Assembly (NCBI GenBank): GCA_934435195.1
Contig: CAKSAJ010000031.1
Location: 1-28,759, forward strand
Source of the DNA: an uncultured Schaedlerella sp.
Lineage (GTDB): Bacteria; Bacillota; Clostridia; Lachnospirales; Lachnospiraceae
Reading direction: 5' to 3'
Length of the DNA stretch: 28,759 nucleotides
A model generated the notes under the pieces. It did not search any database. It was given only the letters and a program-made list of their open reading frames with translations, and had not been told where the DNA came from. The position numbers and the translations under genes were made by a program. Of this stretch, positions 7,724 to 16,237 are shown one piece after another. The number at the start of each line of letters is the position of its first letter. The stretch's first letter is position 1.

Positions 7724-8602
7724 TTAATATCTTTTTTTATTTTTTAATTCTTGATACATTTCAAGATAATCTTCATAACGTATTTTATGAATTTTACCTT
7801 CTTCCACTGCATCTTTAACCGCACATCCCGGTTCATGCACATGATCGCATCCGTTAAATCTGCATTGTCCTTCATATGGTGCAAATTCACGGAAATAATA
7901 TTTTAATTCTTCTTTTTCAAATTCATTTACATACAATGAACTAAAGCCCGGAGTGTCCATAATGTAACTGTTGTCGTCAATTGTAATAAGCTCCGAGTGT
8001 CTTGTTGTGTGCTTTCCTCTTGCAATCTTCTTGCTGATACTTCCGGTCTCCATCTGAATATCAGACTGAAGCAAATTGATCAAAGAAGATTTCCCAACTC
8101 CGGATGGACCTGCGACCGTTGTTGTCTTTCCCCGAAGTACTTTTTTTATTTCTTCAATATTCTCTTCCTCTTTTGCACTGATCAATATCAAAGGATACCC
8201 ACATGCCCGATATACTTCTTCTAATTCTGCCACTTCCTGCTTCTTGGCGATATCTTTTTTATTAAAACAAAGTATCGCCGGAATTTCTTTACTTTCCATC
8301 ATAACCAAAAAGCGATCCAGCAAATTAAAATGTGGTCTTGGCTCTGTTACTGCAAACACAACTAATGCCTGATCAATATTTGCCACTGCCGGCCGGATCA
8401 ATTCGTTCATTCTTGGTAAAATATTTATAATATTTCCTGTTTTTTCCTGTTCATCCAGTACTTCTATCTCTACATTATCTCCTACGAGTGGTTTTTTCTT
8501 ATCTTTTCGAAAAACTCCTCTCGCTTTACATTCATAAATGCCGGATTCTACTACATGAACGTAGTAGAATCCGGCGATACCTTTTATTATCTTTCCCTGC
8601 AT
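7724..8602 (-). CDS. rsgA: Ribosome small-subunit-dependent GTPase
   Basis: This 292-residue circularly permuted GTPase acts in late 30S maturation and subunit release. The order of motifs is diagnostic: an N-terminal OB domain, then G4 NKKD (114-117) before G1 GPSGVGKSS (165-173), then G3 DTPG (216-219). A C-terminal zinc knuckle follows with C247, C252, H254 and C260. An oddity is a perfect 15-bp inverted repeat within codons 10-21 that would form a strong mRNA hairpin shortly after the start. The gene lies 9 nt after prkC and abuts rpe. In Bacillus the PASTA kinase PrkC phosphorylates RsgA (CpgA), which gives the neighbourhood functional sense. Confidence 0.96.
   Translation of the reverse strand: MQGKIIKGIAGFYYVHVVESGIYECKARGVFRKDKKKPLVGDNVEIEVLDEQEKTGNIINILPRMNELIRPAVANIDQALVVFAVTEPRPHFNLLDRFLVMMESKEIPAILCFNKKDIAKKQEVAELEEVYRACGYPLILISAKEEENIEEIKKVLRGKTTTVAGPSGVGKSSLINLLQSDIQMETGSISKKIARGKHTTRHSELITIDDNSYIMDTPGFSSLYVNEFEKEELKYYFREFAPYEGQCRFNGCDHVHEPGCAVKDAVEEGKIHKIRYEDYLEMYQELKNKKRY
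8540..8575 (-). repeat. Perfect 15-bp inverted repeat inside the 5' end of rsgA
   Basis: GCCGGATTCTACTAC (8540-8554) and its exact reverse complement (8561-8575) are separated by 6 nt. It encodes the GFYYVHVVES part of RsgA and begins 27 nt after the start codon. No T-run follows, so it is not an intrinsic terminator. It may influence translation or RNA decay, or be a coding coincidence. Confidence 0.85.
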
Positions 8603-8611
8603 AATATTCCT

Positions 8612-10702
8612 TTATTGTAACTCTGAAGATTCATTGTCTTCTCCGCCTGTGTTTCCATTGTCAGTAGATGGCTGTGCTCCTTTACTTACTACAAAACCAA
8701 CACTGCTGCCTTTCTCTATCTGACTTCCAACGGAAGCAGTCTGCGAAATTACATATCCGGCTGAAACGCCTGCATTATATTCTTCTGTAACACTTCCAAC
8801 CGTAAGTCCGGCATCTATAATTGCCTGTTCTGCTGCCTGCTGTGTCATTCCACTTAAGGACGGAACTGTCACCATTTTTACCTTCGCACCTTTGCTGACC
8901 ACGATATTGACAGTGCTTCCTTTCTTTACTTTGCCACTGGCTGGATCTTGTGAAATAACCATTCCTGACGTAACGGTATCACTATAATCTTCTGTAACAG
9001 AAGCCTGTAATCCAACATTCTGTATTGCAGACTGTGCTTCTTCTGAACTCATGCCTGTAATACTTGGCACTTCGACAGACTCGATTCCCAGACTGACATA
9101 CATGGTTACCTTGCTGCCTTCTGTAAGCTGTGTTCCTGCTGCAGGATCAGTTGAAATTACTTTTCCTGATGCAACGGTATCACTGTTCTGTGCCTGTGCT
9201 TCCACGACCAGATTCAGGTTTTCAAGTGTCTTCTGTGCATCATCCTCACTCATACCCTTTACATCTGGTACTGATACTGTCTTTTTCGCTTTACCGGTAC
9301 TGATCACAACTTTTATTTCTGTATTCTTTTCCACTTTGGAATTAGCCTTTTCGCTCTGTTCCATAATCTCGCCGGCTGCATACTTATCTGACTCTTCTCT
9401 TCCTGCTATTGAATATCCAAGATTCTTTTTCTTTAATGCGGCCTTTGCCTCATCCTCTGTCATTCCCAGCAAGTTAGGTACTACTACTTTGGCATCATTA
9501 GTTGTTGTATTCAGACCGATACCGCCTTTAAATGCACCCATAGCATTTCCCACCATAAATATAATAACCATGGCAATGATCGCAGCTGCAACAACCATTA
9601 AGATTTTCATAATTTTCTTCGTATTCGGATCTACATTCTTTTTACGATTATAATCTGAGTTTCTTCTCTGAGTCGGTGCTCTGTAATCGTCATCGTCGTC
9701 ATCATAATCATCATCGTCATAATCGTCATCGTCATAATCCGGATCATCGTAATCATCCGACTGCGAATAACTGCGTTCCTGAGCTCTTCGTATCTCATCC
9801 TCAGACATCAGGATTGTCTCATCACCTGTCGTTCTTCTTCCTGTATATACATCCAACTGCTCATCTACAAAATGCCCGTCCGGATCTACAAGAGAATGTT
9901 TCAAATCAGAAATCAAATCCTGACAGTTCTGATATCTTCTCTCTACATTCTTCTCCGTACATTTCATAATAATGCAATCCAGACTGTAAGGAATATCCGG
10001 TACTTCTACTGATGGTGCAACAATCTTCTCCTTCAGATGCTTCAACGCAACTGATACTGTCGAATCCCCATCAAACGGTACATGTCCTGTAACCATCTCA
10101 TACATGCTAATACCAGCTGAATAAATGTCACTCCGCTCATCTACGATACCGCCTTTTGCCTGTTCCGGTGAAGTATAATGAACCGATCCCATAACATTCG
10201 TACTGATTGTAGCCGTCGATGTTGTAGCACGTGCAATACCAAAGTCTGTAACCTTAACCTTACCATCCTTTGAAATAATAATATTCTGTGGTTTGATATC
10301 TCTGTGGATAATATGATGATTATGTGCAGCCTGAATACCGCTTATCATCTGTATTGAAATACTGATTGTCTCTTTTGCAGACAAACGTTCTTTCTTTTCA
10401 ATATATTCTTTTAGTGTAATTCCTTCAACAAGCTCCATGACCATATAATACAGTCCGCGGTCTTGCCCTACATCATACACATTCACTACATTCGGATGCA
10501 TCAGACCTGCTGCCGCCTGTGCTTCACTTACAAACTTTTTGATAAATGATTCATCATTCCTATAATCACTTTTCAAAACTTTTACGGCAACATAACGATT
10601 TAACTTATGGTCTTTACCTTTATATACATCCGCCATACCACCCGAGCCGATACGCCCGAGTATCTCATAGCGCTTTCCTAAAAAAACCCCTTCTTTTAAC
10701 AT
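8612..10702 (-). CDS. prkC: Membrane PASTA-domain Ser/Thr protein kinase
   Basis: This 696-residue Hanks-type kinase senses peptidoglycan fragments or lipid II and controls growth and cell-wall synthesis. The cytoplasmic kinase domain covers about residues 12-270, with the Gly loop GRIGSGGMADV, catalytic Lys41, HRDIKPQN (133-140), DFG (153-155) and SPEQ. A juxtamembrane linker follows, including an almost pure Asp/Tyr stretch (317-340). One transmembrane helix lies at about 365-390. Four extracellular PASTA repeats (about 405-470, 474-539, 541-605 and 609-675) and a short acidic tail complete it. The start overlaps the prpC stop by 7 nt, with GAGGTGAG upstream, so kinase and phosphatase are coupled. 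Confidence 0.97.
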   Translation of the reverse strand: MLKEGVFLGKRYEILGRIGSGGMADVYKGKDHKLNRYVAVKVLKSDYRNDESFIKKFVSEAQAAAGLMHPNVVNVYDVGQDRGLYYMVMELVEGITLKEYIEKKERLSAKETISISIQMISGIQAAHNHHIIHRDIKPQNIIISKDGKVKVTDFGIARATTSTATISTNVMGSVHYTSPEQAKGGIVDERSDIYSAGISMYEMVTGHVPFDGDSTVSVALKHLKEKIVAPSVEVPDIPYSLDCIIMKCTEKNVERRYQNCQDLISDLKHSLVDPDGHFVDEQLDVYTGRRTTGDETILMSEDEIRRAQERSYSQSDDYDDPDYDDDDYDDDDYDDDDDDYRAPTQRRNSDYNRKKNVDPNTKKIMKILMVVAAAIIAMVIIFMVGNAMGAFKGGIGLNTTTNDAKVVVPNLLGMTEDEAKAALKKKNLGYSIAGREESDKYAAGEIMEQSEKANSKVEKNTEIKVVISTGKAKKTVSVPDVKGMSEDDAQKTLENLNLVVEAQAQNSDTVASGKVISTDPAAGTQLTEGSKVTMYVSLGIESVEVPSITGMSSEEAQSAIQNVGLQASVTEDYSDTVTSGMVISQDPASGKVKKGSTVNIVVSKGAKVKMVTVPSLSGMTQQAAEQAIIDAGLTVGSVTEEYNAGVSAGYVISQTASVGSQIEKGSSVGFVVSKGAQPSTDNGNTGGEDNESSELQ
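9683..9757 (-). repeat. GAT/TAT-rich degenerate repeat encoding the Asp/Tyr linker of PrkC
   Basis: About 75 nt are built from near-identical short units (TATGATGATGAC-like on the minus strand) that encode repeated DYDDDD blocks in the kinase juxtamembrane linker. Simple repeats of this kind can change length by slippage in whole-codon steps without breaking the frame. Confidence 0.7.
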
Positions 10703-11439
10703 ATACTCACCTCATCAGTAAATGGTTCCATCAAAACAACTCCGATGTTATCTGTTCCACCGTTCTCTTTTGCTGCGTCCACTAATGCTGTTCCGGCTTC
10801 TACAATATCTCTTCCCCCCTGAACTATATGAAATAATTCCTCGTCTTCTACCATATTACTCAAACCATCTGTACACATCAGTATGATATCTCCCCGTTTC
10901 AGACGGTGTTCGTAAAAGTCTACATCGACATTGTTCTTAGCTCCAATTGCTCTCGTAATAATATTTTTATCCGGATGATGCTTCGCCTCTTCCGGTTTGA
11001 TACCACCCAGTCGTACCATCTCTTCAACCAGCGAATGGTCCTTTGTCAACTGTGTGATTCCTTGATTGATCAAATATAAACGGCTGTCTCCAACATTTGC
11101 AAAATACATCATATGATCTACGATTGTTGCTGCTACAACTGTTGTTCCCATACCTTTCAAATGTTCATCTTCCGATGCTTTCTTGATAATCTCTCGATTT
11201 GCCTTCTCAATTGCGGAAACAAGCGCTTTCTCCACGTCTTTCTCTTCACTTTGAGCAAGCTCTCTTTTCATCACTTCAACTGTATATTTTGAAGCGTAAT
11301 CTCCTGCCTTGTGTCCTCCCATACCATCCGCTACAACAAATAAGTTCGGGAGAGTTCCTATTGGATTGTCTGTCGTATAGACATAGTCCTGATTTACTTG
11401 TCGTACCATACCTACATCGGTAATCGAAAATGTCTTCAT
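10696..11439 (-). CDS. prpC: PP2C-family Ser/Thr protein phosphatase
   Basis: This 247-residue PPM phosphatase reverses PrkC phosphorylation and is cytoplasmic. Family motifs in order are GMVRQVNQD (10-18), VVADGMGGH (35-43), the ANVGDSRLY strand, CTDGLSN and GGTDNIGVV, with the Asp residues that bind two Mn/Mg ions. The length is typical of PrpC/Stp. It lies between rlmN (gap 11 nt) and prkC (overlap 7 nt), the conserved Firmicutes arrangement. A GGAG-type ribosome-binding site precedes the start. Confidence 0.96.
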   Translation of the reverse strand: MKTFSITDVGMVRQVNQDYVYTTDNPIGTLPNLFVVADGMGGHKAGDYASKYTVEVMKRELAQSEEKDVEKALVSAIEKANREIIKKASEDEHLKGMGTTVVAATIVDHMMYFANVGDSRLYLINQGITQLTKDHSLVEEMVRLGGIKPEEAKHHPDKNIITRAIGAKNNVDVDFYEHRLKRGDIILMCTDGLSNMVEDEELFHIVQGGRDIVEAGTALVDAAKENGGTDNIGVVLMEPFTDEVSIC

Positions 11440-11450
11440 ATTCTTCTCCT

Positions 11451-12491
11451 TTATTCCTCACTTGTCTCTACGTAACGTCTTCTGAGCTGACCGCAGGCTC
11501 CATCAATATCTGCGCCCATTTCTCTTCTTATAGTAACATTTATTCCGCTTTTTTCAAGTTTATTTTTAAAATTCAACGCATTTTTCCGATCTGGTCTTAC
11601 AAAATCACGCTCTTTGATTGGATTGACCGGAATCAAATTCAAATGGCAATTTCTTGGTTTTAAAATTTGAATTAATTCTTTTGCATCTTCCGGTGTATCG
11701 TTTACTCCATGCACCAGACTATACTCAAACGTAATTCTTCTTCCTGTTTCTTCAAAATATGCATCGCACGCTTCAAGAACTTCTGACAACTCATATTTAT
11801 TCGCAACCGGCATCAGTTCTTTTCGTTTATTCTGATTTGATCCATGCAATGACAATGCCAGTGTGATCTGTAAATGTTCTTTTGCCAGGTCATAAATCCG
11901 TGGAACAATCCCGCAAGTCGATACTGTCACATTTCTCTGACTGATATTCAGTCCATGCTCATCCGTCAATATATGAATAAATTTGAGAAAATTATCGTAA
12001 TTATCCATCGGTTCGCCGGTCCCCATAATTACCACATTCGAAACTCTCTCCCCTATGATTTTCTGAATCTGATAAATCTGTCCAAGCATCTCTGATGCAG
12101 ACAAATTACGAACAAGACCGCCTATCGTAGATGCACAGAAACGGCATCCCATTCTACATCCTACCTGTGAGGAAATGCAAACTGAATTGCCATGTTTATA
12201 TCGCATTAAAACACTTTCCACTACATTGCCATCATGAAGCTGAAATAAAAACTTATTTGTCCCATCCAATTTGGATTCTTGCCGCTCCAACATATGTACG
12301 GAAAGAATCTCATAATTGTCTTTTAATTTTTCACGCAATGCTTTTGAGATATTTGTCATCTCGTCAAAATTATCAATGGTCTTCACATGAAGCCACTCGT
12401 AAATCTGCTTTGCACGAAATGCTTTTTCTCCCTGTGTTTTTAATTCTTCTTGTAACTCTTCGTATGTATATGCTCGAATATCTTTCTTCAT
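11451..12491 (-). CDS. rlmN: Dual-specificity 23S rRNA A2503 / tRNA A37 methyltransferase
   Basis: This 346-residue radical-SAM enzyme makes 2-methyladenosine at 23S A2503 and in some tRNAs. The [4Fe-4S] cluster Cys residues are C112, C116 and C119 (GCRMGCRFCAS). The two mechanistic cysteines of the RlmN family are at C105 (SVCISSQ) and C333 (ACGQLRRRY). GTGEPMDNYDN follows the cluster, as usual. A Cfr resistance enzyme is a possible relative, but the length and the ACGQL end fit RlmN. It is 9 nt from rsmB. Confidence 0.96.
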   Translation of the reverse strand: MKKDIRAYTYEELQEELKTQGEKAFRAKQIYEWLHVKTIDNFDEMTNISKALREKLKDNYEILSVHMLERQESKLDGTNKFLFQLHDGNVVESVLMRYKHGNSVCISSQVGCRMGCRFCASTIGGLVRNLSASEMLGQIYQIQKIIGERVSNVVIMGTGEPMDNYDNFLKFIHILTDEHGLNISQRNVTVSTCGIVPRIYDLAKEHLQITLALSLHGSNQNKRKELMPVANKYELSEVLEACDAYFEETGRRITFEYSLVHGVNDTPEDAKELIQILKPRNCHLNLIPVNPIKERDFVRPDRKNALNFKNKLEKSGINVTIRREMGADIDGACGQLRRRYVETSEE

Positions 12492-12500
12492 TCTCTCTGT

Positions 12501-13850
12501 CTATTTCCTTTTCTTCATACATGCCAGGAAAAATCCATCACTTTGATGAACCCCCGGAAGCAGTTGGATGCATCCATTTTCTTTCACATCCTTCTGAAGT
12601 TCTTCACACAATAAGCTATGAATATCTATTAATTCAAATTCTGGATATTGATTTAAAAACCAATGTACATTATCCATATTTTCCGCCGGATTAATCGTAC
12701 ATGTACTGTAAACTAACTTTCCTTCATCTTTCACATATGCCTGTACATTTTTTAACATCTCTCTTTGCAGTTTTGCAAGAGAATCGGCTCCCTCTTTTGT
12801 CGCCTTATATTTCAAGTCTGTTTTCTTTGCAAGCACTCCAAGTCCTGAACATGGCAGATCCGCCAGAACAATATCTGCTTTTCCTACAGAAGCCTCATCG
12901 AATATCAAGGCATCCTGCTGTACTGCTTCCACATTACTCAGACCGGTTCTCTCAATGTTTTCCTGAATCAGACTGACTTTATATTCTGTCAGATCACGTG
13001 CTTCTACATGTCCGCTTCCATTTAATTTTTCAGCCATATGAAGGCTTTTTCCTCCCGGTGCCGCACAGACATCAATCACATAGTCCCCCTCTTTCGGATC
13101 TGCTAACTCACTTACAAGCATGGAACTGATATCTTGTACTGAAAACTCACCATTTTGAAAGCTTTCCAAATCTCCCAAATAATCAAATCCTGATATATGA
13201 AATGCATATTCTAAATATGGATGTACTTTAACTGTAACGCCTTCTGCTTCCAGATGTTCTTTTAATTGCTTTGGTGTTCCCATACGCAGATTACAACGTA
13301 TTGTAAGCGGAGTTTCTCTCTGAAATGCCTGAAGCATCTGTTCTACGATATCGCTGTCATATGCCTTTAGCCACAGATTCAAAATCCATTCCGGCATGGA
13401 GTACTGGATTGATAATCTCTTAAGCGGTTCTGTAGGATACTCGATCTGATCCAGATTTCGTGCCACATTTCTAAGCACTCCATTCACAAATCCTCTTAAA
13501 CTTCCAAACCCTTTTCTGACAGCCAGCTTTACTGCTTCATTACAGGCTGCTGACACCGGAACGCTGTCCATATATTTCATCTGGTAAACTGCACTTCTCA
13601 TAATATTACGGATTACCGGTTTCATTTTCTTTACTTTCACTTTTGAAAATTGATCTAAAATATAATCAATCTCCATCATATGTTCCAGTGTTCCCTCTGT
13701 CACTCTTGTGATAAAGCTACGCTCTTTCTTCTCCAGGTACTGGTACTTATTTAAAACATCACGAAGTACAATGTGACTGTACATTCCATGTTCTGTAATT
13801 TCTAATAAGACTTCGAGCACAATCTCTCTTTCATTGATTGCTTTAGTCAT
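12501..13850 (-). CDS. rsmB: 16S rRNA (cytosine-967-C5)-methyltransferase
   Basis: The 449-residue protein has an N-terminal NusB-like RNA-binding domain (about 1-135) and a C-terminal SAM methyltransferase domain. Key motifs are DVCAAPGGKS (260-269), DLPCSGLG (331-338) and STCTINPAEN (382-391). C384 is the catalytic nucleophile and C334 the release cysteine. It methylates C967 of 16S rRNA by homology. The start overlaps the end of the metallopeptidase gene by 8 nt. Confidence 0.95.
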   Translation of the reverse strand: MTKAINEREIVLEVLLEITEHGMYSHIVLRDVLNKYQYLEKKERSFITRVTEGTLEHMMEIDYILDQFSKVKVKKMKPVIRNIMRSAVYQMKYMDSVPVSAACNEAVKLAVRKGFGSLRGFVNGVLRNVARNLDQIEYPTEPLKRLSIQYSMPEWILNLWLKAYDSDIVEQMLQAFQRETPLTIRCNLRMGTPKQLKEHLEAEGVTVKVHPYLEYAFHISGFDYLGDLESFQNGEFSVQDISSMLVSELADPKEGDYVIDVCAAPGGKSLHMAEKLNGSGHVEARDLTEYKVSLIQENIERTGLSNVEAVQQDALIFDEASVGKADIVLADLPCSGLGVLAKKTDLKYKATKEGADSLAKLQREMLKNVQAYVKDEGKLVYSTCTINPAENMDNVHWFLNQYPEFELIDIHSLLCEELQKDVKENGCIQLLPGVHQSDGFFLACMKKRK

Positions 13851-14547
13851 TTCGTCTTCTTCCTCCTGAAATTAATATCAGACGTAAAAGCTGTAAAATA
13901 GCAGAAGCCGCACTTGCCACATAAGTCAATGCTGCTGCACGCAGTACTTTTCTTGTATCTGCTACTTCTTCTGTATAAAGTATTCCATTTGTCTCCAATG
14001 ACTTTAATGCTCTTGACGATGCATTAAATTCCACCGGTAATGTCACAATCTGGAATAAAACTGCTGCTGAGAACAATAGGATTCCCAGATTAATCAGCAA
14101 AACAGATGCATTTCCCTGAATCAAAAATCCAATCAATATCAATGGCCATGCCAATGTAGATCCAAAATTTGCCACTGGTACCAATGAACCTCTTATTTTA
14201 AGCGGTGCATATCCATTGGCATGCTGTACAGCATGACCGCATTCATGTGCTGCCACACCAATTGCTGCAACTGAAGTAGAAGCATATGTTGAATCCGAAA
14301 GATTTAACGTTTTATTTCTTGGATCATAATGATCTGTCAAATTCCCTGCTACACGTTGAACCGTGACATCATAAATTCCATTTGCATGTAAGAGGCGCTC
14401 CGCAGCCTCACGTCCAGTCATACCACTATGACTGCGGATTCTGGAATATTTTTGAAAAGTTCTGTTGACATTTGCTGATGCCAGCATACAAATTACAACA
14501 CCAATTAATACCATTACATAGGTTGGATCATAATAAAAACCATACAT
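13843..14547 (-). CDS. YugP-type zinc metallopeptidase, membrane-bound
   Basis: The 234-residue protein has the zinc-protease motif AAHECGHAVQ (H101, E102, H105). An N-terminal membrane helix lies at about 9-27, with two or three further hydrophobic segments at about 125-165 and 205-227. The segment TGREAAERLLHANGI is typical of the family (PF04298, neutral zinc metallopeptidase, B. subtilis YugP). The substrate is unknown; membrane protein quality control is a guess. The gene is commonly found beside rsmB and fmt in Clostridia. It starts after a spacer with a structured repeat, with AGAGGAGAG upstream of the start. Confidence 0.9.
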   Translation of the reverse strand: MYGFYYDPTYVMVLIGVVICMLASANVNRTFQKYSRIRSHSGMTGREAAERLLHANGIYDVTVQRVAGNLTDHYDPRNKTLNLSDSTYASTSVAAIGVAAHECGHAVQHANGYAPLKIRGSLVPVANFGSTLAWPLILIGFLIQGNASVLLINLGILLFSAAVLFQIVTLPVEFNASSRALKSLETNGILYTEEVADTRKVLRAAALTYVASAASAILQLLRLILISGGRRRND

Positions 14548-14570
14548 ATCTATCTCTCCTCTCTGTATTT

Positions 14571-14715
14571 CAAGTCGAACATCCGTGAGACTTGGCGCGT
14601 GATTCTGGTCAGCGAAGCTGACATATTCCTATCAGAATCACTGCGCATCCTCGCGGAGCGTTTATCTCAGTCAGAGATTTGTCTCAGTGGGAGTCAAATC
14701 TCCGACTGAGATAAA
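14571..14715. repeat. Compact multi-hairpin intergenic element between fmt and yugP
   Basis: The spacer 14548-14749 holds three inverted repeats in a row. Hairpin 1 is CAAGTC/GACTTG (14571-14594). Hairpin 2 is GTGATTCTG (14599-14607) with CAGAATCAC (14633-14641), enclosing a tight GTCAGC-GAA-GCTGAC stem (14608-14622). Hairpin 3 has 21-bp arms (14661-14681 and 14695-14715) with one non-Watson-Crick position, which is a U-G wobble in the minus-strand RNA. No T-run follows, so it is not a simple terminator. The density of palindromes suggests a dispersed repetitive element (REP/MITE-like) or a structured leader RNA of the yugP operon. Confidence 0.7.
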
Positions 14716-14749
14716 TTGATTGCCCCTCTTCTTATTCACTTTTACTCTC

Positions 14750-15685
14750 TTATTCCTGATGAAATACTTCTCCAGGCTCAATTGTATAACCTCTTAAAAA
14801 TGCTCCCGCATCCATTCTCTTTTTCCCCGGAATCTGTAATTCAACTACTTTTAAAAGTCCGTTTCCTGTCTGCACATAAAAACCATCTTTTTCAACCTTT
14901 ACAACTGTTCCTGCTTGCTCATTACTATTTTCATCTGTCACAGAAGCCTTCCAGATTTTTACCACCTTCTTATCCCAGTAAGTGTATGCACTTGGCCATG
15001 AATTCAAACCGCGAACAAGTCTTTCAATTTCTACTGCTGACTTCGTCCAGTCAATGTTTCCAAGTTTTTTATCAAGCATTCTTGCATAGGCGGTCGGACT
15101 TTCTCCCTGTTTTTCCGGAACAATGCTTCCTTCCTGCAGTTTTTCCAGTGTCTCTACACAAAGTGCCGCTCCTGCCTCGGCTAACTTATCGTGCAGACTC
15201 TCACCTGTTTCTTCTGCTGTGATCGGCACCTCTGTCTTCAACAGCATATCACCAGTATCCAGTCCCTCATCCATCTGCATCGTTGTCACACCTGTTACAG
15301 CTTCTCCATCAATAATAGACCACTGAATCGGTGCTGCTCCACGATATTTTGGAAGCAGAGATGCATGTACATTCACACATCCATATGGCACCATCTCTAA
15401 AATCTCTTTTGGAATGATCTGCCCAAATGCAATCACTACCATAATATCTGCATTATACTGTCTTAATTTTTCCACACACTCGGCTTCACGTATTCTACGT
15501 GGCTGATATACTTCGATTCCATGTTTCAATGCAGCTTCTTTTACCGGTGTATACTGCATTTCTTTTCCTCTTCCTTTTGGCTTATCCGGCTGTGTAACAA
15601 CAAGACATACTTCATGTCCTGCTTCTACCAGTGCTTCCAGTGTTCCAACAGAAAAGTCCGGTGTTCCCATAAATATTATTCTCAT
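14750..15685 (-). CDS. fmt: Methionyl-tRNA formyltransferase
   Basis: This 311-residue enzyme formylates initiator Met-tRNA with 10-formyl-tetrahydrofolate. The start MRIIFMGTPDFSVGTL is typical. The catalytic triad equivalents are N105, H107 (NVHASLLPKYRG) and D143 (GLDTGD), and a C-terminal OB-like domain follows. It lies 4 nt behind def, whose product later removes the formyl group, so the pair is cotranscribed. Confidence 0.97.
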   Translation of the reverse strand: MRIIFMGTPDFSVGTLEALVEAGHEVCLVVTQPDKPKGRGKEMQYTPVKEAALKHGIEVYQPRRIREAECVEKLRQYNADIMVVIAFGQIIPKEILEMVPYGCVNVHASLLPKYRGAAPIQWSIIDGEAVTGVTTMQMDEGLDTGDMLLKTEVPITAEETGESLHDKLAEAGAALCVETLEKLQEGSIVPEKQGESPTAYARMLDKKLGNIDWTKSAVEIERLVRGLNSWPSAYTYWDKKVVKIWKASVTDENSNEQAGTVVKVEKDGFYVQTGNGLLKVVELQIPGKKRMDAGAFLRGYTIEPGEVFHQE

Positions 15686-15689
15686 GAGT

Positions 15690-16181
15690 CTATTCCTCCT
15701 CGTTCAAATAATCTTCCTCAGTATATTTATTGTCATGGATTCCATCTTCTGCCAGTTCCATATACATCTTTCCTTCCAGATGGTCAATCTCATGACAGAA
15801 TGCTCTGGCAAGAAGTCCTTCTCCTTCCATCTCTACCGTATCCATGTGCTCATCTTGAAAACGAACCTTCACATGGTTTGGTCTTGTCACAATACCATAT
15901 TTTCCCGGAAGGCTTAAACATCCCTCTTCTCCGGTCTGCTCCCCTGATGTCTCAAGAATTTCAGGATTGATCATAATGATTGGACCTTCTCCGATATCAA
16001 TTACTACGATTCTCTTCAAAATTCCAACCTGAGGTGCAGCAAGTCCAACTCCCATCTCTTCGTACATTGTATCTAACATATCAAATATTAATGTCTCTGT
16101 ACGCGGAGTTATCATTTTTACCTCTTTACATTTCTTTGTTAAAATATCGTCTCCAACTACACGAATTTCTCTGATTGCCAT
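15690..16181 (-). CDS. def: Peptide deformylase
   Basis: This 163-residue metalloenzyme removes N-terminal formyl groups from new proteins. The three family motifs are GVGLAAPQ (44-51), EEGCLSL (85-91, metal ligand C88) and CHEIDHLEG (129-137, ligands H130 and H134, catalytic E131). AGGAGG precedes the start. It sits between priA and fmt in the usual order. Confidence 0.97.
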   Translation of the reverse strand: MAIREIRVVGDDILTKKCKEVKMITPRTETLIFDMLDTMYEEMGVGLAAPQVGILKRIVVIDIGEGPIIMINPEILETSGEQTGEEGCLSLPGKYGIVTRPNHVKVRFQDEHMDTVEMEGEGLLARAFCHEIDHLEGKMYMELAEDGIHDNKYTEEDYLNEEE

Positions 16182-16237
16182 AATATCCTCCTATTGATTC
16201 TTTTATTTCTTTTATTTATGTACGCTCTAAACATTTC

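Noticed and set aside
9051..9653. Plus-strand 200-codon ORF inside prkC
   Set aside because: It is the shadow of the PASTA-repeat coding sequence; its low-complexity Ser/Thr/Phe/Ile composition mirrors the kinase gene.
9683..9757. Regular short repeats considered as a CRISPR-like array
   Set aside because: The units are contiguous, without spacers, and encode an in-frame Asp/Tyr linker.
12131..12694. Plus-strand 187-codon ORF across rlmN and rsmB
   Set aside because: It spans two confidently identified minus-strand genes and shows no motif of its own.
14661..14715. Long hairpin considered as the fmt terminator
   Set aside because: No T-run follows on either strand; it is better treated as part of the multi-hairpin element.
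14716..15222. Plus-strand 168-codon ORF over fmt
   Set aside because: It is antisense to conserved fmt coding sequence and has no domain or start signal.
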